From Epiperipatus broadwayi (lineage: Eukaryota; Onychophora; Udeonychophora; Euonychophora; Peripatidae): DNA of 64,000 bases. The notes beneath the pieces are model-generated. The model worked only from the letters and a program-made list of their open reading frames with translations. It made no database searches and was not told where the DNA came from. Positions 26,937 through 34,796 of this stretch are shown piece by piece. The DNA lies in assembly GCA_028023455.1 (NCBI GenBank), contig JAQFVV010012394.1, positions 19,612,353 through 19,676,352 of the forward strand, written 5' to 3'. How positions within the stretch are numbered: position 1 is the stretch's first letter; every line of letters starts with the position of its first letter. Made by a program: the position numbers and the translations under genes.

Positions 26937-27375
26937 AGGATTTTTGGTCTTTTTTTTGTATCTACTCTAAGGTGTAAATAAAGTTTTAATTTTGAAAGTA
27001 TTATTGTGGGCTATGTGGGGTGAGATCTTTATTTTCTTCGACTATCTTCCTAAGGAACTGGGAAGATAAAATTTTGTATGTATCCCTCTCATAACCTGTT
27101 TATAAATGTCCATCCATCAATGCAAGCAAAAACAATTGGAAATTGCAATTTCAGTTCAGCTTATTAATTGATAATTTGATGCTGCATTTACTGATTAATA
27201 TGGAAGAAAATCGTGGATAAAAAAAATGTCATGAACAATAAAAGAACTTAATACAAAAGGAGGATAAAATGTTTTGATTATTTCCATTATTGTAAATAGT
27301 AGCTGGACAAAAAGTATTTCAATTTAGTTAATTTACAAATGGATCAAACATTTGGTAAAAAAAAAAATTATCACT
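26937..27375. other. AT-rich spacer
   Basis: No feature recognised. Confidence 0.5.
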
Positions 27376-27383
27376 AGTCAAGA

Positions 27384-27476
27384 GTTGGTGGCCTAGTGGT
27401 TAGCATAGCTGCCATCCAAGCAGCTGGCCCGGGTTCGCTTCCCGGTCAACGCATTTGACATATAAAAAAAAAAAAA
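27384..27476 (+). mobile_element. tRNA-derived SINE
   Basis: GTTGGTGGCCTAGTGGTTAG opens the unit (canonical A-box pattern). AGCTGC...GCAGCT forms an anticodon-arm-like hairpin, and CCGGGTTCGCTTCCCGG a perfect T arm (B box GGTTCGNTTCC). It ends CAACGC-ATTTGACATAT and poly(A). The loop lacks the U33 of a functional tRNA, and the tail matches the other SINEs here. A short TCACTA match on either side may be part of a target duplication. Confidence 0.75.
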
Positions 27477-27894
27477 GAAAAATCACTAATATTAAGTTTC
27501 ATTAATGCACATTTTAATTTTATTGAAGAATCCATGATCATTAACTTTATCTCTAAATTAAATTAAATATGTTGTTGGAAGTGGGCAGACACATTTCTAG
27601 TATATAAAAAAATTAGCATTGAAATTAGATATCAATTAATAAACAAATTAATTGTTTTATGAAATTTATGCTTAGAACAATCGTCTGCATATTTATAATG
27701 TAGTTGCATTTATCATACAAAAGTACAGACATCAACGAGAATATTTTATATTGCAATACAAATGTTTAAATTGGGGGGGGGGGGATTTGAGAAATGAATA
27801 TTTTAAAATTATCTCAATATCTCTGCTCAATTTGATAGATAAAAATGTCCACAAGTAATATATCTTACACAAAATACAGCCTGAATGAGGAATA
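27477..27894. other. AT-rich DNA with a poly(G) tract
   Basis: A run of 12 G lies at about 27773-27784. No gene recognised. Confidence 0.5.
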
Positions 27895-28015
27895 AAAAAC
27901 AAATGCTAATTACTTTATTGCTTAGAGTTCATAAAAAACTCGAGTACCAGAATCGATCCTGGGTCATCCCGATCCCAAGTTAGACTACCAACTATTTCAA
28001 ACCATGCAGGATAGT
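27895..28015 (-). mobile_element. Second type of tRNA-like SINE, degraded
   Basis: On the minus strand: CATGGTTTGAAATAGTTGGTAG, then CCCAGGATCGATTCTGG (B-box-like GGATCGATTC), then a tail TTATGAACTCTAAGCAATAAAG. The tail matches the units at 59333-59690. Degenerate arms rule out a working tRNA. Confidence 0.5.
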
Positions 28016-28460
28016 GAAGAATGATTGAAAAGTATAAACTAATATAAATATACACATTTCATTCTAAAGTGAATCCATTACTTTTTATTTATTATTTTTT
28101 GAAACTAGAAGAAAACATGCATTAGACAAGTCCGTGTCCATAGCTATTTAGTCTGCTTATTTATTGTTATTATTTAATGTATTTATGTAAATAAATTCCT
28201 TGTTTTCTTTGTTATTGGTTCGCATTTCAATCCATTCATTTATCTAACACATTAGCATGGGCTTATGTGTGACACATAGAATTAGCATGATATATATTAG
28301 TCAAATATCCTATCTTACATGGCACCCAAGAATTATATATATATATATAGGTGTGGATAAAGAAATAAATGACTTTGATTTCTTATCTCATGCTCTAATC
28401 TATAAATGTTGCTCTCTATTACAGTAAATAAAATAAAGTGACTTAACTTGATAAGCTTGT
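28016..28460. other. AT-rich DNA, TA microsatellite
   Basis: TA repeat at about 28335-28350. No gene recognised. Confidence 0.5.
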
Positions 28461-28464
28461 ATTT

Positions 28465-28645
28465 TATAAAATAATGAGTATGCTAATAGCTCTAACCAAG
28501 CTTTATTGATGAAATATCCTAGCGCCTCACTGAGGAAAGCCAATAGCTTGAAACCAGTTTGGGGATGGGGATGTTTCTAAATAGAGATTTTTAAATGCTT
28601 TTTTTTTCTTGTGGCATTAGCATGTTCATTATTTTATTCTGTATT
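28465..28645 (+). mobile_element. Foldback element carrying a hammerhead-like core
   Basis: Arms AAAATAATGAGTATGCTAAT (about 28475-28494) and ATTAGCATGTTCATTATTTT (about 28616-28635) are inverted. Between them lie the ribozyme-like segment 28525-28564 and a block (GATTTTTAAATGC) that parallels the GGGGATTTTATGC block of the 29-kb element. It is a diverged relative of that family. No target duplication was recognised. Confidence 0.6.
28525..28564 (+). ncRNA. Candidate hammerhead ribozyme (complete core)
   Basis: All core positions are present: CTGAGGA (28530-28536, fits CUGANGA), then GAAA (28550-28553). Stem II is AAGC/GCTT with loop CAATA (28537-28549), fully paired. Stem III is minimal: C-CA-G, then T and cleavage-site base T (28559). 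Stem I pairs CCTCA (28525-28529) with TGGGG (28560-28564), with one G-T wobble. Cleavage would follow 28559. This is a manual fold. Activity is not shown, and the very short stem III resembles Penelope-type and retrozyme hammerheads. Confidence 0.55.
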
Positions 28646-29195
28646 ACATTTGCCCATGTTTTATATATTTGTTTTCATTATATGAACATTAGTCGATGAA
28701 TAGATCATACACTTTGCTTTGATAATTTGTATCTATCATTACAATATATATATATATATATTCATTATTTTTCTCCTACTATTTTACACTCTACATGATG
28801 GTTCCATATTTCATTAAAGTTTATTTTCAAATTATTTTAATGGCCTAAGTCAATTATTTCATATACACCAAATCACAAATATTTATCATATTGTACTTTT
28901 GTATATCTTTCTCTTAGCAACAAAGTATGCTATATGTGTAATTATATAATATGTATGTCCAACAAATTGCTACTAGTCAGTTAGTATAGAATATAATCCC
29001 AATTTTTTTTCACAGAATATATCTATGCGTATTATCAATCTAATTTTCATTTCAGAATTTCTTTAACAAAGTTTTTCTTTCAAATAATTATGTGTTATTA
29101 ATATATTTTTGTAAATATACTTAAAGTGTCCATTTCACTATACATTCTTGAAACATATGAATAAAGACAACTGAAAAGGTAAATAACTCTCTAAT
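28646..29195. other. AT-rich DNA, TA microsatellite
   Basis: TA repeat at about 28745-28760. No gene recognised. Confidence 0.5.
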
Positions 29196-29209
29196 ATATC
29201 CAGTACCAA

Positions 29210-29502
29210 TAAACATCACATGATCACAATTTCTTATGCTTGCTTATAACTGCTATTAAAACAGGCAAAACTCTCCATACAGTAGTGCCACCCAGTGCAA
29301 GCCAGAGTAATCAATGGATACCAGAAGGCAGTGCTCTCCATCCAAGGCTCCTCACTGATGAAGGCCACAAGTCAGAAACTAGTCTGAGGATATTGGATGA
29401 GTAGGCACAGATGGGGATTTTATGCACAAGATTTCTGGTATCCATTTATTACTCTGGCTTGTGCTAAGTGGCAATACCATATAGAGAGTTATGCCTGTTT
29501 TA
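29210..29502 (+). mobile_element. Hammerhead-bearing foldback retro-element, best copy
   Basis: The 293-bp insert lies between perfect 14-bp direct repeats, ATATCCAGTACCAA, at 29196-29209 and 29503-29516. Its arms are inverted over about 70 bases: AAAACAGGCAAAACTCTCCA... (from 29260) against ...GAGAGTTATGCCTGTTTT (ending near 29500). The 5' side has an extra block (CATGATCACAATTTCTTATGC). The centre holds the ribozyme-like core at 29349-29390. It is inserted right at the edge of the gypsy LTR that follows. Relatives are at 17397, 28465, 32567 and 54045. The length of the duplication excludes ordinary MITE classes. Confidence 0.8.
29349..29390 (+). ncRNA. Candidate hammerhead ribozyme
   Basis: Core CTGATGA (29355-29361) and GAAA (29375-29378) are intact. 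Stem I TCCTCA (29349-29354) pairs with TGAGGA (29385-29390) with six Watson-Crick pairs. Stem II is GGC/GTC with loop CACAA and an A-A mismatch next to the core, which is weaker than normal. Stem III is C-TA-G, then T, with cleavage after C29384. Compared with the 32.66-kb copy, the third base of the 3' side of stem I changes G to A, turning a G-T wobble into A-T. Confidence 0.5.
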
Positions 29503-29504
29503 AT

Positions 29505-30088
29505 ATCCAGTACCAACCAGTCAATTGGCAGTTGAATAAGCTTTAATGTTAAATAAAGGGAACAACAACCAAGTTATAATAAATTCAAGAATTTATTTTA
29601 TTCTGAATAATGATAATACTATTAGTAAAATTTAATAATTCAATTTGGCTATTTACTAGTTGAAAATAGAATGTCTCTTTAACTCTGTAATTTTTTAGAC
29701 ACCTTATTTCTTACACACATAATATCTGAGATACTCTAATTAGATTCTTGACTAGAGCTCTTCTTTCCTAATTTCCTGAATAACAGAGCATAACTTAAAC
29801 TCAATACTTTGGTACACCATTTGTTGCCCTTCTTTTGCACAGCTTATTTTTTGCACAGTTTATTTTTTCCTTCCTTTAATTCTTCTGCAAACTTTTTATC
29901 AGCTTTGATACTTTGCATAAACTAAGACTTTTATTAACATGCAAATTATTCTTTTTCTTCTTATAATTACTGAATTCTTTTTTCTGAATATCAATTAGTT
30001 ATTTCTTTTCTGGAGTAATCTAGCAATATTATTATTTCTAAATTTGTACATACATATTTGTTTATGCTTTAATAAATATACATGTATA
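29505..30088 (-). repeat. Ty3/gypsy LTR (3' LTR relative to the coding strand)
   Basis: About 580 bp matching 33350-33940, with shared runs such as CCAACCAGTCAATTG at one end and GCTTTAATAAATATACATGT at the other. Differences are spread along the length, so the element is old. The element codes on the minus strand, so this is the 3' LTR. The outer edge overlaps the target duplication of the 29210-29502 insertion, which blurs the exact boundary. Confidence 0.75.
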
Positions 30089-32566
30089 GACAGGGCACTA
30101 CTCCAAAAATACACAGAATTTTATTAATATCACTCTTATAGTTTTGTTTTATCCACAATGCACTCTTATTTTATTTACAACATAATCTTGTAACTTTATC
30201 TGTCTCTTTGAATCCTTGTTGAAGTTTTGTCTTTTTCCTCTAGCTCTATACTCTTTCATTTATTATTTAATTCTACAAGTTTTTGTTGAACTGGAGAGGT
30301 AATTGGTGTTTTTAACTTCATTTCATCAAAACATGTCTTATTTTCTTTCTCTGAATTCTGAATAATCACTACATCTTCTAAAATTTTTATTCTCCATTCT
30401 TTAATATGGTTTATGTGACATCTTAAAATTCTGCCAACTTCCAACTTTATTTCGTGTAATTGTGTAGATACTATTTTTGTAATTATTCCTCACATCTATT
30501 TCCTCTTTAATATATTTTTAGTCCATTCATTTTGATTTACAATAAATTTAACATTTTCCAAATAGCCATTTTTCCTTCTATTTTTATTTGAAACTAATAT
30601 TAATGTATTCTCACACATTGTTTTATTAATAACTCTGCAGGAGTCTTCTTTGTGACCATGCTGGATGCAAAATTCTGATAAAACATGGTAGCTATAATTG
30701 CTTTGTGTATGTCTGCATATTTCTTTTTGTTCAATGCATTTTACAGTTGTTGTACTGCCTTCTCCACTATTTATTTAGACTGCAGGTGATAAGTTGATGT
30801 CAATATATGCCGTATCTTCTTCAGAGCAAGGAAGTTTTTACATTTCTCTAAGCTAAACCCTGTTCTGTTATACATCACTATAATTTCTGGATAACCATGT
30901 GTTGCAAAGAGTTCATTCAAAACTTTTATTACACTTTCACCACTTGCCTTTTACTATATGATATTTAACTCATTTTGAATATACATCTATGGCTACAAGG
31001 AATATTTTTCCATGGAATAATCCTGCATGGTCTAAATGAACTTGCTGCCAATCATTTGTAGCTTCAGGCCAGGATGTAAATTTTATAGCTGGTAAATTTG
31101 CTGTGCTTTAATGTTTCCATCCAGTTACTAAGCAGTTTCTGGCTTTGGAGCACTTTTCAGTGCTATTACTCTTTCTGGTTTTGTATTATTTTCCATTTTC
31201 ATTAATAATATGCCCCAGAAATTTTATCTCTCTTGTAGATCAAATACATTTCTTAGCATTTAATCTTGACTGAATTTATGTAATTTTTCACATAAATTAC
31301 ACGTACTCTTTCTTTTAATTCTATTTCACTGTCAGTGACTACTAATATGTCATTCATATATGATATAACCCCTTTTTATCTCATAATAAAATTTCTATCT
31401 TTGCCTAGAAAATATTCATGCTATGGTTATGCTATTTAGCTTAGATAATTTCATAGATGTGTTAGTTAATAATTACACTGTTTCCTTGGTCACTGGAATT
31501 TGATGAAACACAGCCTTCAAGTTGAGTTTTGCAAAGTATTTAGCCTTTTTGTAAAGATGCTGGTACTTTCTTTATACTGAGTATGAAACACGCTCCCTTA
31601 TTAATGTTCTTGTTAACCGTAATTCGATAGTCATTGCATATCCTTACATTTCTGTACGATTTTGGTACTGCTACTATTAGTATAACCCAGGAATATTTCT
31701 CACAAGATGTAATTATACCTTTATTTTTTAATTCATTTAAAATCTTTTTAACTTTCTGTTTGTGTCCAAAGGCAATCTTCCTTGGTCTGTATATGATCTG
31801 TTTTGCACTCACTACCAATTGGTTTTGTCTTAAACTCCACTGGGTTAGAATTAAAGAACTGTGTTTTTTTTCTAATTTCAGCTTCTAATATAACTCTTTT
31901 CACAACATTAATTTTTATTCCTGGAAGCTTAAACCAACTTTCTAATATTGGGTTACTATTCCATTCAGTTACAAGTAGTGGTAATTGTTTACTATGGCTA
32001 TTTACCATTACAGGCACTATCACCATTCCTGTAATCTTTATTCGATTACCATTTACATCTGACACCATTACTGTAGGCTTTTTAATCTGACTTCAACTTT
32101 TGCCTTTCTACTAATCTTTGTCCAATCTTTCAACACCATTACTGATATGGCCATCCCACTGTTGATATCCATTAGTATATTTTGGCTGCAAACTTCCACA
32201 CTCAACTTAGGCATATCACCCCTATCTTTCAATCTATTCACCCTTGCAAATTTCTTAGACACTCATCCTCTCAACTTACTCTCTTGATGTGAATCCTAAT
32301 TTGTCATTCATCACTTGCATAACTTTGACAAATGATCTTCCAATCCACAGTTAAAACATTTTTTTATTTTAAATCTGCATTTAGGTTTTAAGTGGCCTGT
32401 TTTTTCACAGCAATAACATGTGGAAGGAGTCTGTATTAACTTTCAAGATAAACCTAATGGCTTTGCTGTATTTACACTCATTTCCAAAATATTATACTCA
32501 TGCACTTTTTAAAAGTTTTAACAAGGACTACCATGACCATAATAACTTTGATTAACCTTAAGCCAA

Positions 32567-32815
32567 TAAACATCATGTGATCACTATTTTTATGCTTGCT
32601 CTTAACTGTTATTAAAGCAGGCAAAACTCTATACGTATTGCCACTCAGATACACGGCTTCTCACTGACGAAGGCCACAAGCCAGAAACTAGTCTGGGGAT
32701 ATTTGATAAGTAGGCACTAGATGGAGATTTTATGCACAAGCCTTCTGGCACCAATTAGTTACTCTGGCTTACATGGAGTGACAATATGTATAGAGAGTTT
32801 TGCCTGTTTTAATCA
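32567..32815 (+). mobile_element. Hammerhead-bearing foldback retro-element inside gypsy
   Basis: Same architecture as 29210-29502: 5' block CATCATGTGATCAC..., arm GCAGGCAAAACTCTATACG, ribozyme-like core, then the arm ending GAGAGTTTTGCCTGTTTTA. It interrupts the gypsy sequence between the zinc knuckles and the Gag fragment. A probable imperfect target duplication is GATTAACCTT (32550-32559) against GATTTACCTT (near 32818). Confidence 0.7.
32658..32699 (+). ncRNA. Candidate hammerhead ribozyme
   Basis: Core CTGACGA (32664-32670) and GAAA (32684-32687). Stem I TTCTCA (32658-32663) pairs with TGGGGA (32694-32699) through six pairs, two of them wobbles. Stem II GGC/GCC with loop CACAA is three Watson-Crick pairs with a flanking A-A mismatch. 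Stem III is C-TA-G, then T, with predicted cleavage after C32693. Confidence 0.5.
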
Positions 32816-33349
32816 GATTTACCTTTCTTATCCTCCATAACAACTGATCTAATAACATTTTAATGATATATGTCTTGAATTCATAATCCTTCATCAATGT
32901 TCATAATATCAAGTCGTATTCATTTATAGTTTCATTTTGTGATTGCATTCTTCCATGAAAATAAAGAAACACCATAAATTTTAACATTATAGGTTTAAAA
33001 TATATGTTTAATTTTATTAATAATTCCTCATAAGGTATTTCTTCAGGTGACTTTGTATCACAAAGATGATTTGCAACATTTAATACATCTTTGCCTGACA
33101 TCTATAATAGCATTGCAATTTTAAGTTTATTATCTGTTACTCTGACCACAAGCATATACTTCTCTATATGATTCACATATATTTACCATTGATCCTGATT
33201 TCTTATATCAAATGTCAATCCTATCATGTTTTTCTGCATTTTTGGTCCAACTACAATGCTGAATTACATCATACAAATTAAATCCTCTTGTCAAGCTGTT
33301 CCACTTAATATTTCCCAATGCTTTTGTCAACTGCATTGCAATGTGCCCA

Positions 33350-33940
33350 GGGCCAACCAGTCAATTGACAACTGGATAAGTTTTAATGTTAAATAAAGGA
33401 AACAACAATCAAGGTAATAATAAATTCAAGTTTATTTTGCTCTGAATAATAATACTATTAGTAAAATTTAGTAATTCAACTGGCTATTTGTTAGTTGAAA
33501 ATAGGATCACTTAAATCATTTTACAGTTTATAACTCTGTGGAGATTTAATATATACAATTGTCTCTTTAACTCTGCAATTTTGTATGCACCTTGTTGCTC
33601 ACACATTTCTGAGATATTCAAATTAGATTCTTGACTAAAGCTCTTCTTTACTAATTTCCAGAACTGACCATAGAACATAACTTAAAACTCAATATTTAGT
33701 ATATCATTTGCTACACTTTGCACTGCTTATTTTTTCCTCCTTTTTCTTCTATTGCGACTTTGCCAATTTGCATAAACTAAGACTTTTATCAATATGCAAA
33801 TTAACCTATCGTTTCTTGTAGTTATTAATATTTTTATGCATATCAAATAGTTAATTCTTTTCTGGAATATTCTAGCAATATCAATATTTCTAAATTTGTA
33901 CATAAATATTTATTTATGCTTTAATAAATATACATGTGCA
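33350..33940 (-). repeat. Ty3/gypsy LTR (5' LTR relative to the coding strand)
   Basis: Pairs with 29505-30088 over its length. On the minus strand it begins TGCACATGTATATTTATT, a TG start. The other end lies near GGTTGGCCCTGGGC. No clear primer-binding site could be fixed. Confidence 0.75.
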
Positions 33941-34060
33941 GATATAACATTTTCAAGATATATTTCATGCTGAACCAGCATTTTTCAGTTAGCCCAGGTT
34001 ATAAATCTCTTACACATGTCATCATTTGTGCAATATTTGTCAATATTAAATTATTTAATA

Positions 34061-34789
34061 TACAAGTAAATAATATTTTAATTTGCGAAGTGCAGATAGT
34101 TGAAAATTAAAATAAATTGAGCTACTGCTGAAACTCACTGCACTCATTAAAATACCCATCCGACAGCCAATCAGATGTCATGATAGCCATCTAAACGACA
34201 ATCAAACCTAAACACACAACAAAGATTTACTGAGAAAAGGGCTGCCACCCTTCTCTCAACTTTTCTTTCTGTATATCTAAGCCAGTCATAAGTATTTAGG
34301 TTTGAAAGCTTCAAGCTTTAAATATCTTCACAAACAACTCACTGAGTCAAAATCATAAACATACAATGTAGTAGTTTTTAGAATACATAACAAGCAGTAA
34401 AGTATGTAAATAATATTTTAATTTACAAAGCACAGATAATTGAAAATTGACATAAATTGAGCTACTGCTGAAACTCATTGCACTCATTAAAATACCCATC
34501 CGACAGCCAATCAGATGTCATGTTCATGTTGTATGTTTATGATTTAATCTCAGTGAGTTGTTTGTGAAGATATTTAAAGTTTCAAGCTTTCAAACCTAAA
34601 TACTTATGACTGGCTTAGATATATAGAAAGAAAAGTTGAGGAAGGGTGGCCGCCCTTTTCTCGTAAAATCTTTGTTGTGTGTTTAGGTTTGATTGTTGTT
34701 TAGATGGCTATCATGACATCTGATTGGCTGTCGGATGGATATTTTAATGAGTGCAGTGAGTTTCAGCAGTAGCTCAATTTATTTCAATT
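34061..34789. repeat. Large imperfect palindrome with an extra partial arm
   Basis: Arm 1 (34104-34370) is inverted at 34524-34789 with high identity. Landmarks are ATCCGACAGCCAATCAGATG and its complement, and CAACAAAGATTTACTGAG against CTCGTAAAATCTTTGTTG. Between them, 34399-34522 is a direct partial repeat of 34061-34184. A transcript would fold into a hairpin with about 265-base arms. No coding potential. Element B copy 3 is inserted seven bases beyond the right arm. Confidence 0.8.
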
Positions 34790-34796
34790 AATATAC

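Larger units (their letters stand above)
30093..33349 (-). pseudogene. Ty3/gypsy retrotransposon internal region, decayed gag-pol
   Basis: Minus-strand order matches Ty3/gypsy. A Gag fragment is at 33101-32901. Two CCHC zinc knuckles lie at about 32419-32311 (CX2CX4HX4C twice: CCEKTGH... and CFNCGLEDH...). Aspartic protease comes next, at 32262-31748, with MDINSG in place of the usual D-T/S-G. Reverse transcriptase follows at 31818 to about 31200. It carries YRPRKIAFGHKQ at its start, an R-I-C-N-D-Y block and a YMND catalytic box at 31360-31349. Integrase remnants span about 31075-30400 (WQQVHLDHAG...YSKW, then a C-terminal ILRCHINHIKEW). Stops and frameshifts throughout disable it. A hammerhead-type element is inserted at 32567-32815. 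Confidence 0.8.

Noticed and set aside
27773-27784. Poly(G) and poly(C) tracts (27.77, 36.46, 44.03, 57.15 kb)
   Set aside because: Simple homopolymers without associated structure; possible consensus artefacts only.
29210-29502. Annotation of the foldback as an ordinary DNA-transposon MITE
   Set aside because: The flanking duplication is 14 bp here and 16 bp at 17.4 kb, outside the fixed lengths of known cut-and-paste superfamilies.
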